64,000 bases of DNA from Seison nebaliae (taxonomy: Eukaryota > Rotifera > Pararotatoria > Seisonacea > Seisonidae): positions 1 to 64,000 of the forward strand of contig JALJEE010000692.1 of NCBI GenBank assembly GCA_023231475.1. The letters are read 5' to 3'. The notes below the pieces were generated by a model, which was not told the DNA's origin, ran no database searches, and saw only the letters and a list, made by a program, of their open reading frames with translations. This document shows, piece after piece, positions 1 through 15,124 of the stretch. The position numbers and the translations under genes are program-made. Every line of letters begins with the position of its first letter. The stretch's first letter is position 1.

Positions 1-317
1 TACTTTAAACAAATCAGTTATAATCGTATGCCATCTAAAAATGTCCTGTGAGGTTTCCTCTTTATTTTTTCTTGCTAGTCTTTCACATTTCTCATCGTTA
101 GTCTCATATAATCTTGTTCTTAAATTATTGCTTTTACGGTACGTTTTAAAAAGGTGATAGTCTCCGCTAATTATCTCCGCTCTGCTACTTTTAAGATTCC
201 CTCACTCAATAAATCTCCCACCGATTCATTTGGATTCTGTTTTTCGTCTGTATAACGTTTCTCCAAATTTTGGTAAATATTCTCCATAAAATTACACATA
301 TCCATCTTTTTACACTT

Positions 318-518
318 CTATCCTTCGTGCATTAGTTTCATTAAAATGGTGCTAGATGTTATCATTCCAATAATTGCGTAAGTCATACATATTCCGATGA
401 AAGCAGGATTTGACATTCCAACTATAGTTTCATCGGATTGTTCAAATAGCTTCTTCACTCTCACTTCACCCTTCTTCTGATCAAACGTTAAAGTCGATAA
501 ATCAAGTTTTTGATTCAT
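318..518 (-). CDS. Small single-pass membrane protein, unrecognised
   Basis: This open frame of 66 codons starts at an ATG and ends in TAG. The first 30 or so residues are charged and polar. A hydrophobic stretch follows at about residues 36-60 (Ile, Met, Thr and Ala rich), and the tail is short (LMHEG). The layout suits a small integral membrane protein with one helix near its C-terminus. It lies about 730 bp downstream of the 3' end of the CFAP221-like gene, on the same strand. I do not recognise the family. The ORF is short enough that chance is a real alternative, and no splice partner was found. Confidence 0.3.
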   Translation of the reverse strand: MNQKLDLSTLTFDQKKGEVRVKKLFEQSDETIVGMSNPAFIGICMTYAIIGMITSSTILMKLMHEG

Positions 519-1253
519 TATTTAAAAATTTTTACTTTGACATTAAATTAAAAACTAAAAGTGAAAAAACTTAAATGTCTTCATTTTGGAAATTTAACAT
601 TAATATCTAAATCAATGTTGAAGTATACAACATGTGAAAAAGCTTAGAGTCATTAGATAAAAAACAAATCTTTCTCGAAGAGTTTCGAAAACTCACAATG
701 TCAGTTTTCAACCAAGTCAAAAAGACAGTGCGCAGTACCATTTTCGGACAGTTCTCAGAACAAGTTTGATCACTTCATAAATTTTCATTAATTTTGGATG
801 GTAACGAAAGTTCTTTTTATTTAGAAAAACCAAAGATAGAAGATATATGATATTTTTATTGTTTTTCTTTCCTCGTAGGTTTCATATTCGTTTAATGTCC
901 ACAGGTAATTCTGATATACGGACTGGCAATGGAAGATAATGATGCTCGTTTGAATTTATTGTGAATATTATCGGGAGCGGCGGATGCCACCATTTTGGAA
1001 TCTAGGAGAAATCCAAGAACCGTAAGGTTTGGAGCAGGAGATAAACAGATATTCTTCACGACGGCCGTCGTACTGCATATACTTCTATTTTAAGTACTTT
1101 CAACTTCGTTAATGAAGTATCTAATTAGATACTTCTCTAATAACTTCAGGTAGCCGTGAAGGCAAATGAAAACTATGAGAGAATGATAGTGTCGAAAAAG
1201 TAATTTTATAATTTATCTGTTACAAGACTAAATTTGTAAAAGAATTTATTAGT
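519..1253. other. Intergenic stretch with ORF fragments
   Basis: No complete gene is visible. A short frame with an ATG at about 698 codes for 22 residues (starting MSVFNQVKKTVR) before a stop. A second fragment at about 905-1095 contains one in-frame TGA and codes for a piece including GAADATILESRRNPRTVRFG. Both are on the + strand. They could be remnants of one decayed gene or element, or chance. Confidence 0.4.
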
Positions 1254-4200
1254 TTATTTATTTTTCTCAGAAAAATGTTTGTCCAATTCAAGTAATTGTG
1301 TTTCCAAATTTTGTAAAAAATATCCTAGAACATTCCTTTCATATAAGGAAAGTGCGTTGCATTGCAACTTCGCCGTATTCTTAGAAGGTTGCAATCGAAT
1401 ACCTTGTCCAATACCCAATGCATTCCTTAAACTTGTCGTTTTAATTTTATGTAAAGAAAGCCACATAAAATAATTCTAACTTTAAACTCACATTATTTTT
1501 GTCTTCAACATTTATATATTTCTGTAATATCTTTTTCGTAATATCGACGATTAATTGCGCAACCGTATCATTTTTTTTGTCTGAATTTGGGGTAAGTGAC
1601 GAAACTGATAAGAATGAACTATCCGTTTTATTTAGTAAATATATATTGCTAGAAGAATTTAATTTTAATTAACTTTAATTTAAAGTAAAAGACAAACGTA
1701 GATTTGGATAATTTTTCTTTGATGTTCGTCTCGTCTACTTCGTTCGATTCTTCCGTTCCAGCATCATGATGAAAGAAATTTTGACAAAGAGGATTGTACC
1801 TTTGGAAGACATGATGAGAGATATTATGAAATGAATGATATTAACATATCTTTCCAAATATCTGAAATTTTACATGACAAATCTCTGTTATGTGATTCCA
1901 AAGATGACACCGTCCTCAATTTCCAATTAGGAATAACATTGTGTAATTCCTTTAATAAAAATAAAGAATTATAAATGTTGAGGAAACAGAAGATGAAACA
2001 TATTGATTCGCCAGTTCATATTCTCCATTCAACATTTTCATAATATTTGGCTGAACATCAAATCGTTCTGAGGTAAATAATGAAGGAAATTCACTCGAAT
2101 GTCCGGCTACTCCCACCTAAACAATATAAGAATAACATCATATAAGAATAAGGAAATTAAAAGAAACATCAAATTTAATTGGATCAATTTCTGGAAATGA
2201 ATTAAAAATTCCGATCAGTTTCTTCGATGCATTGAATTTCGGGGCAAGATCCACAATTAGAGGATTATCCTTCTTTCCAGTTGTTTCGTCATCAGTAACT
2301 TCGGATTTTCGAAATTGCTGGTCGATTTTTGACATTTGTGGATCATCGATTTTCACGGAATATTCTATAAAAACTGTATTGATCTCTTCTTTCTCGTATG
2401 TCATGGTTGCTGCTTCATAAGGTGCCGTTGTTGGTAAGAGGAAACCTTGTTCGGCATCTCGAACTTCATTTGGTATTCGTGTTGCTATATGATGCATATT
2501 CTCCCCATGTGATAATTCTTTAGCCTCAAAAGGAAAAGTGGGGAAAGTTTCATGAGTAATATTATGACTATGTTGCACCATCTCAAAAGCTTGGTTAATT
2601 TGAATTTGATTGATATTTTTCGAGTTTTTAGTTCGTCTTTGTTCGAGGAAATGATATACGTCTTTACTCAAAGTAGCAGACGCACTGTGTTGTTTTGGTT
2701 TTTGTAAATAATCTGCTAAATCTTCTTGAAATTTTTTGAAAGAGTTTATTAAGTTCTGTATTTTCAGTCTTATCAATACCTAAAAATTAAATTTTTAAAG
2801 AGTCTTAATTAGGAATCATGTCCAACTATTTTAACTGCTCGACGAAACCGTTCTAATACTTCAACTCTTCTTTTAAAATAATAATCTGTTTGTTCTATAT
2901 CAAAATATGGATTAATCATATTTTGTTCTATCTACAACAATTTGGATAATTAGAAAGAAGAAGTTAGATATTGTACTTGTGTATCATCAATAATCGGTTT
3001 CGAAAATGTATTATTTCTATCGTCAACGTTAATACTCTCACGTTTTTGTAACAACGAACTCCTACGATTGTCGTCAATTAAATCATCACCATATTGAATC
3101 TATAATCGGAAGAGAAATTTCAATAATCTTCTTTACACAAAACAACCAACAGATGCACTTGCATGTAATTTTGTTTCTAAAGTTTTCTGTTTTTTTACAT
3201 TTCTTAAAAATTCCATTTCCTTTAAAGATAAATTGTATAACATAAGAAAATGAAAAGAGACTGGTTGTTTCAGATCAGTAGCATTGTGAGCAAGTTTCTC
3301 ATAAGTTTTTGCATAATCCTTAAAATTAGCAACCATCAATTTCCGTGCATCTCCGATAATTGCTTTCTAGTAATTACGAACAAATTAAATTTTTCGAGAG
3401 ATAAATTAACTTCATTCATCAAATTCGGTAACGGACAATAGACTTGTTTACCCATTTCCTGAGTCCGTTTCAACGATTTCACTTTTTTCTTAAGTATTAT
3501 TAACTTCTGTTCTTTTTCTGTTATTTCCATATCGAATTTTCTAGTTTCTCGACTAAATTCCCACATCAATTAAATAAGACGAAGAAAAAGATGAAATTAA
3601 CTCCGTCTCATCTGGATAACAGCGTCCTGCCAACGTGCAATAAAATTCATCTTGAATTCGATCGCTAAACGTCAATTTGAAAACGAGTACACATGTCGAA
3701 AATGTTCTTGGATGATAACCGGTTCTTATAGTCAAACTATCACCTGGTTCGACAGTACCTAATCAATTCATCAATTAATATTATTTAATTCATATTTCAA
3801 ATAACCAGCTAGTGGACTGACAGATATATCGGCTGACGGTTGAATAATTGTAATAGAAAAATCATAATCATTTGGACAGGTTCTTTTAACTTTGAAATAT
3901 TTTACTGATCTAATTTAATGAGAAATAAATCAAGAAAGAATAATAAGTACGAACTCGTCACCTAATGCGGTGTGAGGGAATGTATATCTCTTAGGGATGT
4001 TATCGATTGATAAATGTGTTTGGGCGATGAGAGGTATAGCGAAATTTTTTTCTTCCTAATAACTTTCTATATTAAGCAATTAATCTAAATTAAAAGGGAA
4101 ACTTCGGTATGAATTAAAATTCGATCAGTATATCCTTCCCAAGACGTTGGTAAATATTTCACTTGAATACTTAATGTTGAACCTCGCCATAACAATCCAG

Positions 4201-4755
4201 TTTTTTTATAACTAATTTTAAATTTATCGCCAACCGGCTCTATGATATGGAAATGGGCAACAGCTGCTCCTGTGTTTCGAATTACAACATTCTGTACCAT
4301 CATCACATTCAATTTTTCGATATTAAAATATAGACTACTCGGTTCGGCATAAATTGGAAATGATTCATTGCTCTCTAAATTGAAGATTTCTTTCAATTTG
4401 TTATTATTAAATGTTATTCAATTATCGTTCAACAAAATATAAACTTGTTGATAATAAATGATTTGGAACGTTAAGTCTTTCTGGATCACCTACTAGAGGA
4501 TCACCTAATTTATAAGGTGGAAGTGAGACATCCATTTCAGATCATGAACTGAAGTGAAAATATTGAGCTAAATTAAAAGTGAAGTTGTGTTATTTTAATA
4601 ACTGATCTTCGTTCCCTTGGTAACTGGCAGTGAGCCACTAAATTAATTTTAAAAGTATTTTCAATCATGTTTTTCCTGATATTCCTTTCTTTCAATTGTT
4701 TTGGATGAATAATCGACAAAATAATAGAAGGAGAATATGAATGATCAAAGTCCAA
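1254..4755 (-). CDS. CFAP221: CFAP221 (PCDP1)-like cilia- and flagella-associated protein
   Basis: This multi-exon gene reads leftwards. The exon at 4085-4396 codes for an ASH/MSP-type beta-sandwich (VVIRNTGAAVAHFHI, then RGSTLSIQVKYLP). The next exons continue with PKRYTFPHTALGDE and, near 3590-3735, a second beta-sandwich with GDSLTIRTGYHPRTFST. Further exons hold coiled regions, a basic segment (RFRRAV followed by LIRLKIQNLINSFKK near 2740-2870) and a long exon at 2138-2776. Several introns are about 50 bp. In CFAP221 two ASH-like domains come before a basic helical region; the protein sits in the C1d projection of the axonemal central pair and binds calmodulin. The start is uncertain: ATG at 4535 (MDVSLPPYKLGDP) is attractive, but an open frame up to 4755 may be an earlier exon. 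Another ASH-domain axonemal protein is the main alternative. Confidence 0.58.
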
Positions 4756-5048
4756 AGCTCAATATTCATTGATAATGAACGAGAATACGCAAGAATGAAT
4801 ATATTTCTTCAAAATTCCCTCAAATTTTGAATTTATTTTAATTGATAATATGGAGTGACATTTCGGTGGAATGTTTAAAATATAATAGGAAAGATCATTC
4901 GATAATAATAAGTAAGACTACTAATATATGAGAAAAAATGTTTTGAGAATTTTGAGGATTCTTTATTTTTTCAAGAGCAAAAGATAATTTCCAAAGAAGA
5001 AAAACACATTTTTTAGGAAGAACATTAAGAAGGGAAATTTTTCAAATA
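4756..5048. promoter_or_regulatory. Divergent spacer between the CFAP221-like gene and HMG-CoA reductase
   Basis: This AT-rich gap of under 300 bp separates two divergently transcribed genes, so it must hold both promoters or a shared one. No recognisable TATA box or sterol-response element stood out. Confidence 0.35.
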
Positions 5049-8000
5049 ATGTTCACGGCAATTTTCAAGAACTATTGTAATTTGAGCACGCAGCATCCGT
5101 GGGAGATTATGATTGGCAGTTTGGCTATTACGCTTGGATTGATAACCACACTGTTTTTTGGTGATACAAGTCGAATCTGCAATTATAATTTAGAATGTGA
5201 ATCTGTTTATTTTCTTTTTGAGAAAAAAAATATTGAACAATTTTCATTGTGATTTTAGGATATGAAAATATCAGACACATTCATTCTGGCTATTGTCAAA
5301 TGTCTTCTTTTATCTTATATTTACATTCAGTTTCAACGACTAAAAAAAATTGGTTCAAAATATTTAATTGGTTCTTTTTTTTTTTGAAATTTTGTTTAAA
5401 TTTAATTTTTTATATTTTTGAAGGATTTGTCATTCTTTTCTCCTTAATGTCCAGTATCGTGTTCAGTGTAGCAATGATGTCGCTGGTAGATAGAGAATTG
5501 AAAGGAATTCAGTTTAGTGAAATTGTTCTCGTGAAAAATTTCATTGAATTCTTATTTTTAGAGAAGTTCTTCCATTCTTCGTATTAGTCATCGATCTAAC
5601 AGCTGCCTGTAAATTGACGTCGAGAGCTTTTGCTTGTCGATCTCAACATGAAATTCGACGATGTATTTCGAAACATTTAATGAGATATGGACCAACCGTT
5701 CTCTTCGATACAATGACAGCAATCTCTCTAATTGGCATTGGAACTTTGTCGGGAATTTATCATTTGGAAGTGATGTGTTGTTTTGGTTGTTTGACGGTGA
5801 TGGCGAATTATATTTCTTTCATGACATTTTTCCCCGCTTCACTCATTCTAATATTTGAAACTAATTTTTTCTTCGAATGGAAAAACAAGACTATGACAAA
5901 ACAAGAAATGAAAACGACAAATGTCGTATTCACAACATCATCATCGGAAGAAGAAGATTATGATGAGGAGAATAAGGAAAAATATTGTAAATTGGAAGTG
6001 AAGAAAGATGATAAGATGAATGAAGTCATCAAACGAATCAAATATATGTTAATTACAGTAACATCAATATTGTATTTATATAAGAATTTATTGTCGAATG
6101 TGAATATTAAAGAAGAGAACCATTCAAATTATAAAACGATTGAACCGAAAACATCTATTACTGTCTTTTATTTCACTCAATTACTTCATCCAAATGTCGA
6201 TCAATGTTTCGCTTATCTTTTCGGTTTATTTCTCATTTTTTCTTATATCTTCTTCGATGAACCTGCAACTAACAACAACAACAATAATAATAATAATGTA
6301 AATGAAACTAATTTAATTTTGGAAGAAAATAAATTGAAATTATCAAGGGATTCATCTGTCACCGAACCAATAATTGTTCGTGCTGAGAAATTCTTTAATG
6401 AAGCTTCCACTCAAACGGAAATTCTAACACGATCCATATTAAAAGTGAGTAGTTTCGCTTCGACAAGTGCTCAGAGTGAAGATGATGAAAAACCGAGAAA
6501 CCGAAACAAACCATGCTTCATAATCGGATCTGATTCAGAGGATCGTGATTCTCTTAATTCTGATGATGCTTGTTCCCGAACATTAACCTCCATCATTGAC
6601 GAACCGCTTAAACAAATGAGAACAACTAATTTAGAAGTTATACCAAATACCATAACAGAATTGACATCATCTCTTTTACATAAACCGGACGACATAAAAA
6701 AAGAGAAGAAAGAAGTGCCGAAACATATTGAAAATCGTGATTTTGAAACATGTTCGAAAATCTTTCGAGAACGGAATGGAATTCAATTATTATCAGATAA
6801 TGAAATTGTCATGTTGACGAAGCGTGGAGTAATTAGTGTTTATAAATTAGAGAAAGTGTTGGATGATAATGTAAGAGGTATATTAATTCGTCGTCTCTTA
6901 TTGGAAGAACAATTGCAACAAAATAATAAAACAGATAAAATTACTGAATTACCATATCTTCATTATGATTATTCTTTGGTACAAGGAGCATGTTGTGAAC
7001 AAGTTATTGGTTATACACCAATACCAGTAGGACTTGCTGGACCGATTAAAATTAATGGAAATATGTTCCATATTCCAATGGCAACAACAGAAGGTTGTCT
7101 CGTCGCATCAACCAATCGAGGTTGTCGTGCTATCTCACAAAACGGTATTGGAGCCACGGCAACGGTTTATAATGAAGGAATGACGAGAGCTCCAGTTCTT
7201 CAATTCGAATCGGCACATGATGCAGCATTGGCGAAACGATGGGCAAGTAAAGATGAGAATATTACACTAATGAAGAATGCATTCGATTCAACATCTCGTT
7301 TCGCTCGACTCCAAAATATTCAAACAACAATTGCTGGTCGTTTATTATATTTACGTTTGACAGCATCAACTGGAGATGCAATGGGAATGAATATGGTGAG
7401 TAAAGGTACAGAACAAGCATTGAATTGTATGAGATTAGAATTCCCTCAAGCCAGAGTTCTTTCTCTTTCTGGTAATTTTTGTACGGACAAGAAAGCTTCA
7501 GCAATCAATTGGATTAGTGGTCGTGGAAAGTCGGTAGTAGCTGAAGTGACAATACCGGAACATATTGTACGACAAACATTGAAAACATCAGTAGAATCAT
7601 TAGTCGAATTAAATTTAAGTAAAAATCTGATTGGAAGTGCAATGGCGTCCACAGGTGTTGGTGGCTTCAATGCTCATGCCGCTAACATCGTCACTGCTAT
7701 GTACATTGCTTGTGGTCAAGATCCTGCACAAAATATCAATTCAGCTAATTGTATTACTCTAATGGAACAGAATGACAATGGTGATCTTTATATGTCGTTT
7801 AGTATTTATTTTCTTTTAATTCTTTTCAATTATTTTCATTTCAAAGTTGTACAATGCCGTCAATTGAATGTGGAACGGTAGGTGGAGGTACAGTTCTCAA
7901 ACCACAACGTGCCTGTCTCGAAATGTTAGGTGTTGCTGGAGCGAATACCGAAGAAGCTGGTAAGAATGCTAAGACGTTTGCTGAAATCGTTTGTTCGGCT

Positions 8001-8153
8001 GTCATGGCTGGAGAGTTATCTCTTCTATCTGCCTTAACTACTGGCGATTTGGTGAAGTCGCATATGAAACACAATCGATCACGTGTCAATATGTTGGCAA
8101 TGGATCCATCCACAACAAAAAGTTGTGTTTCTATGATGAAACATACGAGATGA
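5049..8153 (+). CDS. HMGCR: 3-hydroxy-3-methylglutaryl-CoA reductase
   Basis: This enzyme reduces HMG-CoA to mevalonate with NADPH in the ER membrane and feeds isoprenoid synthesis. My spliced model is 5049-5204, 5259-5370, 5424-5516, 5564-7796 and 7847-8153, giving 966 residues with all phases consistent. The N-terminus ([13 protein letters not shown]) and the first three small exons form the multi-pass membrane region; [16 protein letters not shown] and FMTFFPAS follow. A long polar linker contains an acidic cluster ([14 protein letters not shown]), one more hydrophobic segment and a run of nine asparagines (6271-6297). The catalytic domain has [46 protein letters not shown] and SHMKHNRS, so the active-site Glu, Lys, Asp and His are all present. 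It is somewhat longer than the human enzyme (888 residues), mainly in the linker. The 3' splice site of exon 4 is the least certain. Confidence 0.97.
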
Positions 8154-8545
8154 TCTTTAATCATTATATTTTTGAACATTTTCGTCGCGATCGCATCTGT
8201 ATAATATTTTTATTAACGAATGAAAATTTCGTTTCTAACAAACTTACCCAATTTTTTTCCCATATATCCATATGAGTATTTTTTTTTAAATTCCATTAAA
8301 TTTCCAATTCATTACCTAAATATTCTTTCATATTGTACAGCGATACGACATATCAATAGTATATTCGAATAAGAAAATATTTGATATATTTTACCTTTAT
8401 TTCGACTCATTTTTATTTTCCTAGCATTCTAAATGCAGAATAAACAAATAAAAGAAATTTATTATAATTTTCCGAAACAACATATTTTCAATTCAACTTT
8501 TAATTCAACGAAAGAAAATTAAGCTTCAAATCGATTATGTGATTA

Positions 8546-9310
8546 ATGTTTTTTTATTGCATATTATTGATTCTTTCGTTAATATCACTTATCAATTGTG
8601 CCATCAATGTTCCATGTCCATCAAAAACACCAATTCATTGCTTCTGTTTCATCAATGTTCTCCCCAATAATCAGACAATTTACAATGTCAATTGTGCGAA
8701 AAATAAATATAAATATGTTCCACCTTTAAATGAAGCTTTTCGTCACGTATTCATATTTCATCTCAATCTTGGGTCAAATCAAATTAGAAATATTTCCAAA
8801 AATACTTTCCATTCTGTTAGAGTTTCATATTAAAATTAATTATCGACATTCATTCAATTTTTACAGATGATCATTCATAAATTGAATTTATCGAAAAATA
8901 ATTTGGAGTATCTTCATCCACAAAGTTTTGTTGCTTTGCTCATGGTGAAAGATATCGATCTGACATCGAACCAAAAACTAACAACAATACCTAATGCGTT
9001 ACATGCCTTAACAAATCTAACGGTTATTCGCATTTCCGGTAAGATTAAATGTGGCTGCAAGAACTTAGGTTGGATGAAAACTATGAGGAATCTCCATCGA
9101 ATTATAGTGATGGATGAAGATAATTGTTCCAATTACTGTTCTGATATCCGTGCAAATATCACTACTACTCAATATTTGAGAAGTAAAGCTATTATGAGAT
9201 GTCCATCAACATTTAACTTTTTAAATAAATCTTCTCATCTTCACTTCTCATCATATATTTTTTATTCAATTCCATTTTTCTTCATTTTTCCATTTAATTC
9301 TCATGAATGA
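8546..9310 (+). CDS. Secreted or membrane-tethered leucine-rich-repeat protein
   Basis: There are two exons, 8546-8815 and 8867-9310, joined in phase 0 across a 51-bp intron with a good GTTAGA donor and TTTACAG acceptor, giving 237 residues. Residues 1-19 are a signal peptide. A Cys-rich N-terminal cap (CPSKTPIHCFCF) is followed by about three leucine-rich repeats (LNLGSNQIRNISKNTF, LNLSKNNLEYLHPQSF, IDLTSNQKLTTIPNAL). A second Cys-rich flank follows (CGCKNLGWMKTM, DNCSNYCSDIR). The last 25 or so residues are strongly hydrophobic, which suits a GPI signal or a tail anchor. Such proteins usually act in cell-surface recognition. It lies 392 bp downstream of HMG-CoA reductase. The exact orthologue was not recognised. 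Confidence 0.75.
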
Positions 9311-10780
9311 ATTATAGCGACATCAAATTTTACTTTTTTTGGTTACTACATTACTACATCAATTAAAGAAACGATAATACAAACTTAATTAACTGTTGGG
9401 ATTTTGAAAAATGTTTATTACAATTTTTTGATCATAATTTATAATAATAATAAGCAATATCTCTTGATAGATAATAAATTGATAACGATGGACAATTTGA
9501 AATTGCAATTTGTAACCGTATAAACTATAGGAGATGATAATGAAATGAACAAAAAAAGAGAATTTCTTGTAAAATAGAAGTGTTTCCTTAGAATATTGAT
9601 CCGGTGGAAAAAAATGGATCTGTATCGATGATCAAATGGACTAAAGTGGATAGGCAATCCATAAAAAAGTCAGAAAAATAATTTTGGGAAAAATAGATTA
9701 GTGGCAATTGTTGATTAAATTAACTTCATTTTACAGAATAAGATGTCGATTAGATAAGGATTAGGCGAACACTTTTTTCTTATCCTCTTTCTCCAAACTC
9801 TTCATCCAAATGCGACGATATATTTCGAACAAGATTGATGAATATATGATGATATAATCTTTACTCCGATATTTCGTTGAGATCCTTCTCCTCATCATGT
9901 CGTTTGGAGAGGGATAAATACATGAATTATATATTATGTAAAAAGAATAATAAAGTTTGCACCAATTCAATCGTTGATGGTAATAGAAGTTAGAAGATGA
10001 TATGGAAAAATTTTATAATTCATTGTCGTTGTCTCATTTTCCCCATCTCAAAAAAAGGTGAAAATCATTCATTATCATCTCGAATATCAGCAGTAGAAAA
10101 ATGAGAAATGATTATTCAATGGAAAATAATCGGAAAAACGGTTTAGTTCAATTTTCATTAAAGTTTCTTTTGCAATTCTTCTCCATTTTTGACAGAAAAG
10201 GAAAGAATCAGAGAGAGAGAGAGAGAAAGAGAGAGGGATAACTAGAAAGGAGTTCTTTCCAAGAAGGGTTATTATGAAAAACATTTAAAATTAACATGAT
10301 AAAAAAAACGGATTAGATAGATTGGATAGACATAAAATTTGAAATTGAATATTTCCATTTGATAGATATCAATAAAATGTCAATCGGAAAAGAAGGAAAA
10401 AATGTTAGAACTTTTTCAAAAAAAAAAGAGATAGAATGAAAATTTAACGGAAAAGAATAAAATCGAAAAAATAAATTGTATTTGTTTGTATGAGGGTGAA
10501 TGAATGTGTCTCTCTGTGTGTGTGTGTGTGGCTGTGACATGAAGTAAAGTGTATGATTGTACAAAGGATGAAATGATTAAATTAATTTCTTTTCTTGTTC
10601 ATATCAACTTGTGCATTCGATTTTGTATGTGCTTCTCAATGTTCTTTGAATGTGGGCGCGTTTTTACTTATGTCCAATCTCAATAAACTTATTGGAGAAT
10701 GACATCAAAATTTTAGATGATTTGGTAATTGTAGAAAATAGGACTAATGAAAATTTGACAATAATATGGAAGAAACGTAT
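9311..10780. other. Non-coding stretch with microsatellites
   Basis: No supportable gene is seen between the LRR gene and the 3' end of Rho1. It holds a GA-rich run near 10210-10240 and a TG repeat near 10510-10530. The open frames here are low-complexity and lack family signatures. Confidence 0.5.
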
Positions 10781-14105
<3,325 letters not shown>

Positions 14106-14399
14106 TTATGTTTTGGATAATGAAATGGGAAGTGTATTTTGGAATTTTAATATTGAACAATCATATCCTCCATAATTCAATTTACAATAACATTCATTTT
14201 CCGCTCTTCCCGTCTTGCACTTCGACGTTCCATCTTTGTAGCAGAACATTCTTCTTCCACATGAAACATATGGAGAGGACGAATCGATGATCATCGACTC
14301 CAATACTGAATCTGGTGTAACATTCGTTGTTAGACGATATGACGACATCGTACCAATTAATAAGAGTAAAAGAATTGAGATATTTTGGGAAATTGCCAT
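14106..14399 (-). CDS. Small secreted EGF-like domain protein
   Basis: This single open frame codes for 97 residues. A hydrophobic signal peptide occupies residues 4-20 (ISILLLLLIGTMSS). A short polar spacer is followed by six cysteines in EGF order, spaced C-x5-C-x7-C-x8-C-x1-C-x8-C, with the diagnostic YCKLNYGGYDC between cysteines 4 and 6. The remaining 15 residues have no membrane span, so the product should be secreted. Family knowledge suggests a ligand or matrix role; the sequence alone does not say whether it binds an EGF receptor. It lies about 730 bp downstream of the GPR158-like receptor gene on the same strand. Additional exons cannot be excluded, but the domain is complete in this one. 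Confidence 0.62.
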   Translation of the reverse strand: MAISQNISILLLLLIGTMSSYRLTTNVTPDSVLESMIIDSSSPYVSCGRRMFCYKDGTSKCKTGRAENECYCKLNYGGYDCSILKFQNTLPISLSKT

Positions 14400-15124
14400 C
14401 GAAAATAATCTTCTGAATTGAAACTGAAGGAATTTTATTTCATTTCGTCGTCTCGTTTGTTTTCCTTCGAATATTTTCTTGTAGCGAGAAATAAATTGGG
14501 GGAAAAATGATTGATATGAATTAATTGATTGATCTCTCAGTCAACAAAAATCATTTCTTCAAATGATGAATCGATTGATATTGATGAACAAATGATATCT
14601 TCTTAATGTGAATAGTTATTGATTCTAGACTCTTTTCGGGCACGATAAGAAATTTTTTATACGAATCATTTATATTTATTCATTTAATAAATATATTATT
14701 TTATTTCTTGTGTCTGTAAAAATAATGATTAACACAAAGAAAAGATGATGGAATTTTCGGATTGATAAGTGAATGGAATTAAAAAATCATTCTCTATCTG
14801 TTTCCTTTTTTTTATCGGAGAGACGAATTAAAAATTATTGATTTTTTTTATTTACAAAATGAATGTTTGAAGAAATATTAGAAGATTTATTGTGATGGTG
14901 GTGGTGGTGGTGATGGTTGTTGTATATAGTATATTGTTGATATAAAATAAATTTGTTTGGATAAGAATAAAAGAAGAACTATTCTTCCATTTTTATTCAA
15001 TCAACTATCAAATCTGGGAAAGTAGAAAGATCATTACACCGGATTATTATTATTATTATTTTCCATGAGGAGCAATCAATAATATGTTGAGATCATAATT
15101 TTCCATTTAATTTAATAATACCAA
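14400..15124. other. Non-coding stretch with trinucleotide repeats
   Basis: It holds a TGG/TGA-type repeat near 14893-14922 and an ATT repeat near 15043-15060. No gene was recognised. Confidence 0.5.
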
